From Calendula officinalis (lineage: Eukaryota; Streptophyta; Magnoliopsida; Asterales; Asteraceae): a stretch of 64,000 nucleotides of DNA. Shown here piece by piece: positions 50,184 to 62,789 of this stretch. The position numbers were made by a program, and so were the translations under genes. Under the pieces are notes generated by a model, which saw only the letters and a program-made list of their open reading frames with translations, was not told where the DNA came from and searched no databases. Numbering within the stretch: position 1 is the stretch's first letter; the number at the start of each line of letters is the position of its first letter. Location: NCBI GenBank assembly GCA_963853835.1, contig OY970832.1:7026001-7090000 (forward strand), given 5' to 3'.

Positions 50184-50339
50184 ATTTGCAAAATAAAAAC
50201 CTCGTCTGGTTTGAAATGAAAATTGGTATTTGATATGCTCATGAAACGGCAGATATCAACCATTTCACCTAAAAAATTGCAAGATATCAACCATTTCAAC
50301 ATTTGCAAAATAAAAACCTCGTCTGGTTTGAAATGAAAA
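50184..50339. repeat. 117-bp local duplication upstream of NET2
   Basis: A 39-bp segment containing AAAACCTCGTCTGGTTTGAA occurs at 50184-50222 and again at 50301-50339. GATATCAACCATTTCA also occurs twice, 30 bases apart, between them. Confidence 0.85.
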
Positions 50340-50559
50340 CTTGTTGCATGCCACCATTTTGACCAAATATCAACATTACAAAAACACCATCTTTTTCTCT
50401 CAATGCAACCTGTTGATTTCAACACCTATATGATTCATATACGAATCTTATAGAAATATTTAAGGGAATATTGAGAATATGAAGGAATAGCGACTTGCAA
50501 AATTATAGGAGCTTAGTTAAAGAAAGATCAAAAGAAAGAATAGTTAAAGAAAAAAGAGG

Positions 50560-53500
50560 ATGTTGTCAAGAACAGCAAGAAATGCATATTCATGGTGGTG
50601 GGCTAGCCACATAAGGACTAAGCAATCAAAATGGCTAGACCAAAATATCCAAGGTACATTTCATCATATAATTTCATAAGGTTTCATTCTACTAATATGA
50701 CGATGATCATGAGTACGTTTAAGAAAGGGGTGTCTTTTTTATTTGCAATGTAGAAATCGACAAATTGAAAGCAACATTTGAAGTCGGGTCTAGATTTGTT
50801 ATGTGAAATTTGTGTATGTCAATTTTTGTTTTACCAATAACTTTTAAAATTATTATAGGTAAAGACTTGAAACTTCGTATAATTTGGAAACCATTAGCTA
50901 GAGTACTTAATATTACATTAATTACTTGTTAGGTTGTTGTCATTGTGGGATAAAAAGAACACACATAAAGTTACGTTACAAGTACTTTTGTTTCATGATT
51001 TTCCAAAAGGTAATTCATGTTTCTATGTTGGATGACAGATATGGAGGAAAAGGTAGACTACATTCTCAAAATTATCACTGAAGATGGAGACTCATTTAGG
51101 ACAAGGGCGGAACAATACTACAGGAAACGGCCTGAAATTGTAAACTTTGTGGAAGATAATTTTCGAGAATATCGAGCTTTAGCAGAAAGATATGATCATT
51201 TGTCAAAAGATCTACAAAGTGCTAATCGGACCATTGCAATTATCTTTCCCGAAAGGGTACAAATGTCAATTGACGAAGACGACTACTATGAAGAAGCCAC
51301 ATCTAATTTCGATGAAAATGAGAACAAGATCCCTCCAGATTCGCACGTGCCAATGCCACCTAAACAAAACCATCCTCCAAAAATGGAAAATGTAGTTCAA
51401 GCCATGTTAATCAAGCAAAAGTCCAAAATGCCAACAAAATGGATGTCCAAAAATGGATTAATTAATATAGGTGTTGACGAAAATGCTTCTAGGGTTTCTA
51501 AAAGTTCTGGTTTGAATGAAGATGAGGCACTTGAAGAGATTGATAGGCTTCAAAAGGATATATTAGGGTTTCAGACGGAAAAAGAGTTTGTAAAGACCTC
51601 ATATGAAAGCACATTATCAAAGTATTGGGAAATCGAGAACAATATCAATGAAATGCATGCTAAAATTAGCAATTTGCATCATGAGTTTGGGGCTGGTGCA
51701 ATGATCGAGGATATTGATGCTCAAACCCAAATGTCATCTTCTGCATTAAAGATGTGCAAGGTGACAATAGACAAGTTAAAACATAAACAAAAACGATTCA
51801 AAGAAGAAGCAAAAGTGGAGCACAAAAAGATTGGTATGATGAAGAAAAAGTTTGAATCTTTAATAGCTTGTGATAACAACAATTCAAACTTGGGTGAAAC
51901 TATCGAAAATGTCAAAGATAAAAAGGCAAAGATTGAAGAGAAGCTGGAGTTGAAAAGTTTTGAAGGATCCATAGAAAGTCAAACCATAAAGTTTGACCAA
52001 AAAGAAGATGAAGATATTGAAGATAAAAAAGCAAGGATGAAAGAAGAAATTCTTGGAACAAATGAACCAATCACCATCTCCGAAGTTGCTGAGAAGATTG
52101 AACAACTTGTTGAAAAGGTAATCACTTTAGAAATTGAGGTGACGTCACAGGTTGCAATGGTAATGAGATTAAAATTAGAACTTGATGAGCTTCATGAGCA
52201 CCTTGAAACCCTAGAACACGAAAAGCAGGTTCTTGTAGATGACTCAAACAACACGAACATCAAGATCAAAAGGCTTGAAAAGGAATTGGAAAGAGTTCAG
52301 ATTCTTGATCGGAAAGTTAAAGAACAAAATGTGCATTTGGAAACTGGTCTTGATGAGGCCAGTGTTTGTCTCCATAATTTGTTTAAAGAACTTTCAATCG
52401 CGAAACCGGATGAAAACATTGAAGAAGATAATCTGTTTGTCACTTCCGAGAAAGACGAAAACAAAAAATTTCCTAAATTAGAAGAAGAAAACGGTTCCGG
52501 ATCCTACAAGAATCATGATGCAACATCTCATGAAGAAAATCATGAAAAAAAGAGTGATGTTTTTGTAACTAAACCTAGTGAGGAAGATGAAGATGAAGAT
52601 GAAGATCGAGGTTTAAGTGAAAGTGTTAATAACAAAGAACAATATGTTGATTTCATAGGTGAAGAAGATGATGAACCAGATTGGAAACCAACTTACTCAC
52701 ATAAAATGGAGGATAGAGAGAAAATGCTACTTGAAGAGTACTCATCAACATTAAAAAGCTACAAAGAAGTCAAAAATAAGCTCAACGAAATCGAAAAGAG
52801 GAATCGCGCAAACTCTTTTAGATCTGCGGTTCAAATGAAAATGTTGAGAAATTCGAATGAAAAGAAAGATGAGGAAATTAGATCTTTGCATGAAAAGGTG
52901 AAACTGTTTGAAACACATATAGAAAGATTAACCATGGAATTTGAAGTAAAGAAAGCTTCAGATCATTTGGACCATGGAGAAATAAAAGAAACAACAAGAC
53001 TCAATGATGAAAAAGAAACAAGAGATCAAGAAGATGAAGAATTTGCAGACTTTGAACAAAATGACGATCCTGATTTTGTTGATGAAGAAACACAAAGTGA
53101 ATACCAAGATGATGAAGCAACGGAAATGGAACTACAAAATGCTTCGGATGAGACGAAAAAAGATGATCAACCAATGAAATCTCCAAATTTGGTGGATCAA
53201 GAAACACAAAGAAGGGACGAACTTGATGAAACAAACGAATATGAACCAACGGATGCTCTAGATTTAGTTGATGAAGATCAAATAAAAAAGAAAATTGATG
53301 AAACAAACAAATATGAAACAACGAAGAATTCTCCAGATTTAGTTGACGAAGATCAAATAAAAAAGAAAATTGATGAAAGAAACGAATATGAAACAACGAA
53401 TTCTCCATATTTAGTTGACGAAGATCAAATAGAAAAGAAAATTGATGAAACAAACAAATATGAAACAACGAATTCTCCAGATTTAGTTGATGATGAAGAT

Positions 53501-54358
53501 CAAATAAAAAAGAAAATTGATGAAATGACATACGACGAACTAAAGAAAGCTCGAGATTTGGTCGATGAAAGAACGCAAAAAATAAAAGAACTTGAGAATA
53601 GTGTTAACGAGGCACATGAAATTCTAGAAATTGAAGAGGAGATACATACGGAAATCGAAGAGTTACGTAAAGATAACCTACAATTATGGTTAAGGTTTAG
53701 TACCTCGTATCACCAAATTAATAGGTTCCAAGATTCATACAATGATTTAGTACAAGAAATAAAACAATTAAAAGAAAAGAAACAAGAACGTGGTACTAGT
53801 GGTAAGCATCACCATAATTTTGCTTCGGATATCCGACCATTATACCGACATTTGCGGGAAATGCAAACGGAAGTAATTTTATGGTTGGAAAAAAGTGCGA
53901 TATTAGAAGATGATTTGCAACATAGATTAACATCACTTTCGGATATCCAAAACGAACTAACACACATAACTAACGACGGAAATGAAAAGACGGATACGCC
54001 CCTCAATAACTATAAAGCTGCAAAGTTTCAAGGAGAGGTTCTTAACATGAAGCAAGAAAATGTTAAGGTTTTAGATGAGTTAAAAGTGGCATCTGAAAGG
54101 GTCAAAACCCTAGAGTTTGACATAGAGAAGACTTTGTCAAACTTGGATGAAGAGCTTGGTAAGAGAAGAAAGTCAAACTCTATCTCGAAGGTTCCTTTTA
54201 GGTCTTTTCTTTTTGGGGCTAAGTTAAGAAAGAAGCGTAACAGTAAGTCTAGCTCAAATAATTCAATGTTTGCATCATGTATGAGTCCTTCAGTAAGAAG
54301 ACAATCTGGTAAATCCCAAAGATTACCAAAACAGCCTAGAGAAGATAGTGGAGTATAG
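50560..54358 (+). CDS. NET2: NETWORKED 2 (NET2)-type actin-binding protein
   Basis: Plant-specific protein linking actin filaments to membranes; NET2 members act in pollen and pollen tubes. Two exons, 50560-50653 and 51039-54358, joined at a phase-1 GT-AG intron, give ~1137 residues. The N-terminal NAB actin-binding domain spans the junction (SRTARNAYSWWWASHI, then DMEEKVDYILKI, DGDSFRTRAEQYYRKRPE and FREYRALAERYDHLSKDL to ~residue 100). Next come a linker, a NET2-typical segment (EIDRLQKDILGFQTEKEFV, SYESTLSKYWEIE, FGAGAMIED) and long Glu/Lys-rich coiled coils. A 24-residue tandem repeat lies near residues 775-870, followed by more coiled coil and a basic tail with FRSFLFGAKLRKKR. The start is the ATG immediately before LSRTARNAY, the normal NET N-terminus. 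Exon 1 gives only 31 codons, easily missed. A 176-codon open frame on the opposite strand (53001-53531) is a shadow of the repeat. Confidence 0.93.
53264..53540 (+). repeat. Four ~72-bp coding repeats in NET2
   Basis: Units start near 53270, 53345, 53417 and 53492 with GAYGAAGATCAAATA. They encode VDEDQIKKKIDETNKYETTN-like 24-mers differing by a few substitutions, plus one extra Asp in the last. The high DNA identity points to recent tandem growth. Confidence 0.9.
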
Positions 54359-55043
54359 AACTAGCTGAATATATTTCTCAAAATTTAGTTTTTGTACATG
54401 TAAATACTGACATATGATCTTTTATGAATATGTATAATTATAGAACTTGATGTACAACACCAAACACTAATTGATTATCTTTTATTTTCACATTTGATTG
54501 TATTATTTGTTATCATGATATTTTTAGATATATTTAATTATTCATTCCACATATTATATTATCTTTTGATGGAAAATTTCATGGTGTGAATTTTAGAATT
54601 TATAATATTATGCATACATACAGAATTATATAATATTAAACTTTGAGATATAAACAAAAAGTTATCAATATAATTTTTTAAAAGTAAAAATAATACTTCG
54701 TAAATGAATTCATGATTAAAATCTCTTATCATTTTATTATTTAAAAAGAAGTAAAAAGACCCCAAGATTATCTTTGTAGTTTGCTTAGACCGAATTATAT
54801 AGCATCAAGCCATTAACAATGGAGACGGTACGTAGGCGGCTCACGCCAGCACCCCCTCCCCCACCACAATTCCAATCGCCCAATTCGTCAAATTTTACAC
54901 GGAATTCAACCACGATAACTCTTCAATTTTGATCCTTTTTTCAAAACCCCCCATCAATTTCAGAAGAAATATCTTTCAGGATTCACTTGTTCAACTAGCG
55001 TATGTATAAATTACATATGTATTAATTAATCTGGGGTTTATAG
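54359..55043. other. Intergenic between NET2 and the next gene
   Basis: AT-rich 3' flank, then a C-rich leader (CCCCCTCCCCCACC near 54850) upstream of the next ATG. No other feature. Confidence 0.5.
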
Positions 55044-56844
55044 ATGGAAGTTATTGAGGTTTCAGGTGGTGTTAAACCCCTAATCAACGGTGGTGTTGAG
55101 AGGTTGAATTCAGAAAGAGATCAGGTTCGTGTGAAGAGGAAAACCCTAGAAGCAGTCCTTGATCAATGCCAACGAGCCCTTGAATTGCTTAGTAACACTG
55201 GTTGTATTGAAGATAATGATGATGACGTTATCGACGTTGATGATTCTACCGGACCGAGCACCGGCCGTCGTGGTTCGCCGCCGCAGCCACCGGACGGCGA
55301 AGCTGATTTGGTAATTAGGTTTTATTTGTTTGCTGAATCATGTTTGTTTTATAAATTTTGTACAGTTTAATATAAAAAATGGATTGCATGATTGAGGAAT
55401 CAAATTGGAGCAAAATCATATTTTGGTATGAATATGCGAATGATTGGAATCATGGATTTCTAGTCTTTGAATTGTGATTTAAGATGTTATGCTTTGGGAT
55501 GGAAGCTACTTTTAGGATAGACAATCACGTGTAACTAAAAACAAGCACATGTTATGTAGTTGATTTAGGGTGTTTGGATATGCCTTTATACCAAATACTG
55601 TGACCTAACCAGTTTTGAGCGTGCTGCAAAAATTGATTATGATTATGCTTTTGAAACATTTAGGTTAAAATAATCATATCAGAGTACGTTCGATTATTCC
55701 AAATTTGTAATTAATGTAAAATTACCTAACTACACCTAATTTTAGAAACCTAGTTATCTGATTGTTCAAAGTTACTTAGGATCAAGACCTTCACATAAAT
55801 ATGTATGAAAATAGTTGCAAAAAGAAATTAAAAATAAAAAGGTAGTATTGTGTAATTATGAATTTATTTGCAGTCTGCTCAAGTCGAGAGCCCAGATTTT
55901 CTTGAAAAACTAGAGACGTGTCAGGTCCACCAAAATTACCTGGTATGTGTATGTATGCAATTTAAACTCCCTCTGTTAATGATATTGTCATAAGAATTGT
56001 TGTTACTGTAGAAGATAATAATTCTTGGGCATGGTTAGTGAAAAGGATTTATGGGAAGGTGGAAATATGATGTCAGATGAAGATTATGTGTTAGTTAGGC
56101 AAGATGATATTGTAGATGGAATTGCATGCTTTATGGCTGCATATCTCATTTCCCTTCATGCATGCATCTTTTTATCTTCTTTATTTATTAATTTTTTGTT
56201 TAAATTTTCATTTGTTATAATTGAGAAAATGAGTGGCTATAGGGTCAAATGGGTCGAACTATAGTTTATTTGAATACACATTAAGTGACTTTCAATCACC
56301 TTTAGTTTTCCTAATTATTTTTATTTTACCCAAATAAATAGAAAAATCTTGTGTTTAACGATACACCTTTGTTTTTTTACAGGATTTGAGCCCAAAACAA
56401 CTCCAAGATGGTGAGTACAACAAGTGCATTTCAATTGTAACTAAAAGTTCAAAATATGTTATTTTCATAAGCATATATGTTGTGAAAATTGATTGTAGCT
56501 CTTAGCTCCATGAAGAAAAAAAAGGGAAAGCATGGGATGGAAGCAAAGTTATCTATAATGTTGCTTCTTGGGGCATCGGGTTAGCCACCTTTTTTATTTA
56601 TTTTTGGCCCGCTTTAATACTTGGTAATTGGAGTAAATTCCATTAATTGCCCATGTGGTTTATTATCCTTGACTAAATGTTTTGAAAATAAAAAATTGAA
56701 ACAAATTTGTGTATAAATGGGTGGAACATTATAGTTTCTGATGAAAGACCATTTGTTTTCAGAATATATCAAAACCCAGCAATTCTCAGGGCTGCTTCTG
56801 CTGCATTCTGGACTTCATGCAATGTGATATCGAAGCTTTTCTGA
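55044..56844 (+). pseudogene. Conserved plant protein of unknown function, reading frame broken
   Basis: Exon-like blocks at 55044-55310, 55874-55942, ~56012-56155, 56383-56410, 56499-56579 and 56763-56844. Exons 1-2 join in phase and encode a coiled-coil-like start (ERDQVRVKRKTLEAVLDQCQ), an Asp-rich stretch and SAQVESPDFLEKLETCQ. The third block encodes VSEKDLWEGG and EDYVLVRQDDIVDGIACFMA, but from the 56010 acceptor its frame runs into stops. It also lacks a GT donor after YLISL. The fifth block starts in frame as LSSMKKKKGK, then shifts by one base to AWDGSKVIYNVASWG, and only the shifted frame joins the last block (IYQNPAILRAASAAFWTSC). So at least two frame lesions and a lost donor are visible. 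Family unknown. It could be a recent pseudogene or base errors in an intact gene. Confidence 0.6.
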
Positions 56845-56906
56845 TGATGATGTTTGGGTTGTTCAGTTTGTAAATGGAAACAGTTTGGTTCCTAGGATTA
56901 CCACTC

Positions 56907-56930
56907 AGTCAGTCAGTCAGTCAGTCTTGT
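56907..56930 (+). repeat. (CAGT)n tetranucleotide repeat
   Basis: Five to six CAGT units ~65 bp after the stop codon of the preceding gene. Confidence 0.8.
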
Positions 56931-57473
56931 ATATATGATTCATTTGTTTTACTCATTAGCTCTTCATGATCAATAATCGTTATTCGTCTCTTCCAAATAT
57001 TGCTTTCACATTTTTAATGTTTACTTTGTTTCTAACATTTAGGTTATAAGTTCTGAGTATCTTATGAAACATCCAATTTAGGCAATAAGCCCGCCACTTT
57101 AGATTAAGTGAATTTAATATACCAAACCCGAATACTCCCTAGTGTATTCATATTGACGATAATGAATGAAATAAATTGCATAAAAAACGAAAGTGTAACG
57201 ATTTTAGATAACTTTTAATGGTTATTATACAAGTAAAAATATCAGAAATGTCAAGTGACTTGGGCTTGCCCAAGTCTAACTCGTATATAAAGTGTAACAG
57301 AAGCAGTATTTTATAGGAATGGATCTTAGATTTTGATTAGTCATTATGCTTCTATATCAAATCACAAATTATCGAATCACTCCAAACTTTATTGAATCAT
57401 AATATCTAGTCAAAAAAACAATATATTTCTTCTTATCCACCTCATCTAAATTTTTGTTTACATACTGAAAAAA

Positions 57474-57615
57474 AGTTTTGTTAATGACCGCCCTTAGGGC
57501 AGTCTCTAACATACATAAAACGATTGTGCATTCATTGATATGATAGTGTTCCTAAAATTCTGGGGGCAGTTTTTATGTTAGTTTGTCTTGTTAGGGCCGT
57601 CATTATCATTTTCTT
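57474..57615. mobile_element. 142-bp palindromic MITE
   Basis: The left end AGTTTTGTTAATGACCGCCC and the inverted right end AGAAAATGATAATGACGGCC match well. TGAAAAAA occurs on both sides (57466-57473 and 57616-57623) and may be an 8-bp duplication. Same family as 45659-45782. Confidence 0.65.
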
Positions 57616-58643
57616 TGAAAAAATGCATTTGTAATTAGGAAAGATATTTGTGCCTAAAATTATGCATACATTTTATGTCTATTAATTTGACGAATGATGA
57701 TAGAACACGTTAAGATGAAAAGTATAGATAAGGAGCAAGAAAAAACAAATGACACATGTCACGATCTTATTAGTAGAAATATGAATTAGGCATAAATGGT
57801 ATATATGTATATTAATCATCTTATAAGCATTACTAATATAATAAAAAGATTTAGTATAGTACTTGGTACTATTTTCGACCAAATTAATCAACATCAACAT
57901 GTTCAATATCGATATGATACCGATCACATCCTATTTATTAAATCGTTCATCTTTTTTCCACTCTACTTGTTCAAAATTTAAACATACATTTAATGGCGTA
58001 TGTTTTTATAGACATGCATATACATATTACATATACATATTTTCTCTCACTTGTATCTTTGTTGGAGATCTTCCTAGAAATAGACTTTCTACATTCACAT
58101 AAAAGTACGAATATTTACATCTTACCTATTCATACTATTCATTAAAAAGATTGAATATCCTTATGGTTTTCATCTTCGTTATTGTTGAGAACATAAAAAG
58201 TTAAAAAGCACGAGGCAAACATTTTATTAAATTTCCATTGTAGAATAATTTGAACAAAAAGTAAATGAATAATTTAATAGTTAAATAATAGAATTGAAGA
58301 ATTGAAGTTTAATTTTTTAATTCTATTTAATTTGTTGCACACAACTTTATATGTTACATTAACATTTATGATTTTTCTATAATTTGATTCTATTTTATTT
58401 TTTTATTAAATTATTAGCTCGTTACGTCTTGTGTTTTATTTTGATTTTTTTTTATAAATAAAACCTGTGTAGTGACGTGATGCGAGTAATGACCGAAGAA
58501 CGCAAGAAAACCGTTTGAAGAAAAATGCAACAACAAAACGCGTTCTTCATTTTTTTTCTCCAAAATTCTAATCAACATCCATGAAAATCGAGATTCTCGC
58601 TAAACCCTAAAATCTCGCAGTTTCAAAATTTTAACATATAAAA
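57616..58643. other. AT-rich intergenic DNA upstream of the transporter gene
   Basis: Overlapping short frames at 57682-58102 are AT-biased on both strands and show no motifs. Nothing else was recognised. Confidence 0.45.
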
Positions 58644-61600
58644 ATGATTGGATGGCTGAAGCAGCTGCGAATTGCTTTCGGTGCTTCATTTATCTGGCTT
58701 GTCTGCTTGATTTACTTCACCCAGGTATACTTACTTTGATATCATCTAAGATCCTGATTTCTATCTTTTTTTTTTCAAAAAGAAATTTGATTGCGATTGA
58801 TGACGATGATCAATACACGCCTGAATTAAGGTTTATGGATGTTTTGGGGATCAAGTTATGCGATTGCCTGTTTGTGGTTGTTTGTTTCAGGTTCAAAAGC
58901 GGTAGATAGATAGTATTGATGATATTAGCATTTTCCGATTTTTATATATAGGCATCCAATTTTAGGATCTCAATTGCTGCATGTATTTTATGAGAATTTT
59001 CTTTTTAAGTTAAATTACAATGTATATGATCTCTAGAAAAGTTGTAATTCTAACTCCGAATTTCTTGGATCCATTTTTTCTTTCTTTCTGGATTAGAATA
59101 GTCCTCTCCACAAGCTACATGAATTTAGGGGGTGTTTGAGTCACGTTTTGTAAGTATCAAATAACCAGGCAAATAAATTTGGAGATAGGCAGGTCAAATT
59201 GCATTTATTTCAGTGATCAATTTCCAAAAGTGATTATTTTGATTCCAAATAGTTAGAAAATGAGAATTATAACCACTTTCACCGAAGATGAAAACTATTT
59301 TTTGTAACTTGAAGTAGCAATAATCAGTCAAAAGCCGCATCAAACACACCTTGTGTCAAATATAGTTTGAATGATTAAGAAATGAAAAGAATTTAAGCAT
59401 CAGAAAAGAGGTTAATGTAGGGATTTGTACACCATCCCATGAAAAATGCCACACTTATTTATTACATTTCATTTTTCAGGAAAATTCCTAATTTAAAATG
59501 ACGAATTTGCGAATGATAGTTATTACAAACAAAATGATGGTCTTAATATTGGTGAAAAGATCTCTTTACTTTCTCCATAGTGAAGTAGATTTGAAATTAT
59601 TTGATGGGGATGACATGGGTTAAGTCAGTCGACCCGACCCGGGCTGTTTTGGACCCAGACAATTCAGCTCGGTTAAATCTTATCATTACTATTTTATTTT
59701 ATTTTTACCATTATTTTGTTTTAAAGATTTGGTTTTATCTTTAGGAAATTTGTTTTCTATTTTTTAGGATCTCTATTATTTATAGGTCGTTCTTTTCATT
59801 GAAAAACGGAGTTTTGAATATTGAATACAATTTGTTTCTGGGAAAACACCTGCTCGAGTTTGTGGTATCCGAATTGTGTACGAAACTGCATCATTATTAA
59901 TAGTTAATATTCCCACCAACGAGCAACTAGGGTTCTTTAAAAAACAATTAATATCAAATTCTTAAGTTACTATTTGTAACATGTTTTTTGAGATTTATCT
60001 TGCATCAATTTGGTTCTATATTTCTGTTTTGATCTTATTATTTTAACAATATTTTGTGCTCTTATTACTACTAACCTGTGAAATTTGTTATTGAATCTAT
60101 ATATCTGTAGGGTTTTAGATCATTTGTATGGACAGCAGTTTCCTATCAGCTGAAAGACAGACTAAAACTATCACCCTCAGCTTCTCAGTTTGTGACTTCA
60201 ATAGCATTTTTTCCATGGAGCATAAAACCAATATACGGGTATTGCTCATTTCATTTAATTATAATATATATATATCTATGAACTGGATATAATTTTAACA
60301 ATAACGTAAAAAAATATCAAATATTATATCGGTGATATTTGAAATTATTTATTTACTGGATATATTATTTGTGGATCTTTTGGATGCAGAATTTTGTCAG
60401 ATTGTATACCGATAAAAGGAAGAAAAAGGATTCCTTATTTAATCATTGCAACACTTCTGTCACTCTTTCCATGGGTGATTCTTGGGCTGCAAGAAACCAT
60501 AAGAAATTCAAGAGATCAACTCATGATTTTCTTATTATTGCAGAATTTGGGTTCGGCAATGGCAGATGTTGTCATTGATGCAATGATTGCTGAAGCAGCA
60601 AAACTTGAAAAGTATGTCCATGCATAATTTTTTTTCTTTCTTTAGAGTAAATTACATAAATCATCCCTCTGGTTTGTATGAAATTGGGATAGACTAAAAA
60701 TTTTAATCTTTAATTTGATATTTGTCCGTTTAATTATGTTTCAATTTGAAGAATTTATTGGTGAGCAGGGCTAAATTTGCTGGAGATCTGCAATCAGTAT
60801 CATGGATGGCAATGGCGTTTGGTGGAATTTGTGGGAGTTTATTAGGAGGATATGTATTAACTAACTTTAAAATGGAAAACATATTTCTGATTTTCGCTTT
60901 GTTACCAATGGTACAGTTAATTTCATGTATTTTTGTGAAAGAGAATCCTGTATCTAGTAGTGGCTCTGAAGAACTGAATGGAAGCATATCAGATGAAGAA
61001 GATAAATCGTCAGTTTTTATTAATAAAGTTAATTCTTTGAGGAGAAAAAAGAGTTCTAAACAGAAAAATAAAAGAAAAATTAATACAAGTAATGATGAGA
61101 ACCCTAAAAAAGATGGATATTTCATGTCAGAATTGTTTCAGTCATTAAAAATGGCTGGTTATACTTTGTTTAAGGCTTTTCGACAACCAATGATTCTGAG
61201 GTATGTAATCATAAACTTTATTTTTTTTGTATTTTCTTTACAATATTTATTTTGTTAGTGTTGACTGATTTGACCTTGAAACCAACCAACCAGACCAATG
61301 GCTTGGTTTTTCCTAGCACAGGTAACAATGCCAAACCTTGGGACAGTGATGTTCTACTACCAAACAGAAGTCCTAAATCTGGAAGCTTCCTTTTTGGGGA
61401 CAGCACGTGTTATTGGATGGATGGGATTAATGATTGGAACTTTTATTTACAATCGCTTTTTAAAAAACATGAAGTTGCAAAGAATTCTAATGTAAGTTTT
61501 TGTACTTGAACAACCAACCTTAATAAATTAAGGTGTTGCTTTTGTTTATTGTTCATCTTAAATTGCAGGTTCGCCCATGTTGCTCTGGCTTTGCTGACAG

Positions 61601-62045
61601 TTTTGGATATAGTGTTGGTTTCTAGATTGAATGTTGAATTAGGGATATCAGATCAGATAATGGTGTTGTTCGGGTCTGCTCTCTCAGATGCAATTAATCA
61701 ATTTAAGTAAGTGTTTTTTTTTTTTTAATTTTTTGAAAGTCAAAGTATAATAATCTCTTTTGTTTGTGATTATTCTGTTGCAGGTTGATGCCTTTTTTGA
61801 TCTTATCAGGACAATTATGCCCAGCTGGAATAGAAGGGACTTTATTTGCTCTTTTCATGTCAATAAACAATTTAGGGGCGACAGTTGGGGCCTTTTTTGG
61901 TGCAGGTTTGGCTTCGGTTTTGAACATTTCTTCAGGTTCTTTTGATAAGCTAAGTGTCGGGATAGCTATACAAGTGGCATGCACATTTGTGCCCATTGGT
62001 TTCTTGTTTTTGATACCAAAAGAAGCTACAGGGATATCAGCATAG
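58644..62045 (+). CDS. Folate-biopterin transporter (BT1 family, major facilitator type)
   Basis: Integral membrane carrier of the folate-biopterin transporter family; plant members are predicted to move folates or related pterins, some at the plastid envelope. Seven exons: 58644-58724, 60111-60238, 60390-60611, 60769-61200, 61294-61491, 61569-61706 and 61784-62045. All are GT-AG and in phase, giving 486 residues. Membrane segments are plentiful (about 12 expected), beginning with FGASFIWLVCLIYFTQGFRS. Family motifs include YQLKDRLKLSPSASQFV, FFPWSIKPIYGILSDC, KGRKRIPYL, DVVIDAMIAEAA, MAMAFGGICGSLLGGY and, near the end, GIEGTLFALFMSINNLG. A Ser/Lys-rich loop of ~70 residues lies in the middle (exon 4), as in other major facilitators between helices 6 and 7. 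There is no long N-terminal plastid peptide. Intron 1 is 1.39 kb. Substrate is not shown by the sequence. Confidence 0.93.
59128..59353. mobile_element. Possible Tourist-like foldback element in intron 1 of the transporter gene
   Basis: Left end GGGGGTGTTTGAGTCACG and inverted right end AAGGTGTGTTTGATGCGG. TTA precedes the left end but TTG follows the right. Inner inverted words (AAATAACCAGG, TGATTATT) are weak. Confidence 0.4.
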
Positions 62046-62789
62046 ATAAATACAATCAGAATATAGCTGAGATAGGTTGACTCATTCATCAAGTGTTGAC
62101 TCTTATTTTTCTTGGATATTCAATAGTTTCGGTTAGACTAAAGTTGACCATCAATCTAAACATAACTAGGATAGATGTGCACTTCAAAAGAAATCTTAAT
62201 TATGTTTTGTTTAGTAAATAATCTGCTTCGTTCTCTGTTGTTTTGGGCTGTTTTCAGCTCTGTATGTTTAGGGTTCGGGTCAGAACGGGTTCAAATATAT
62301 GATATACTCAACATTGATGTGTCTGTTGGTTTCTTTTTGACTTTTTTTTTTTTTTTTTACATCACACATTCAAAACTAGAGAATTAAGATGAAGCTCAGA
62401 TAAGAATTTTAAATTAATAAAAATTGAAAGAATCTATTAATGAAAACACGAATAAAACAAATTCTAAATAGGACTATTAGTCACGAATATCGCTCACACA
62501 TTGATTGCATCCCTCTATTGTTAAGATCTCATCTTACAATTTTGTGATCTTTATCTACCAAAAGGATCACATAATATCTAGGTAGAATTCTAATCCTAAC
62601 TAGAGGATCGTAAAATCTCAATCCGATTTGATCTTTGTTTGAATTAGTGAATTTAGAGGAATGAGGTTGCAAAATAAATGAAGTTAGAGGAATGATGTTG
62701 CAATAAGTGATATATAACATGAGGAGCTACTACGTATTATATTTGGTTAGAGAGAAATGCAAGATTGTTTAGAAAGAAATCCAAGACTC
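62046..62789. other. 3' flank of the transporter gene
   Basis: Includes a 17-base T run at ~62342 and no coding frame of note. Confidence 0.5.

Larger units (their letters stand above)
48743..50559. promoter_or_regulatory. Shared upstream region of the divergent PH-RhoGAP and NET2 genes
   Basis: About 1.8 kb between two start codons that point away from each other. It holds a Stowaway-like MITE at 49620-49931 and a local duplication at 50184-50339. Open frames at 48821-49452 overlap on both strands without family motifs and are taken as chance or untranslated leader. No individual promoter motif can be assigned with confidence. Confidence 0.5.

Noticed and set aside
53001..53531. 176-codon minus-strand open frame
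   Set aside because: Exact antisense of the NET2 repeat region; its His/Phe/Leu repeats mirror the Asp/Glu/Lys repeats of the real gene.
55565..55780. Tourist-like element starting TTAGGGTGTTTGGATATGC in an intron
   Set aside because: No matching inverted right end or target duplication could be located.
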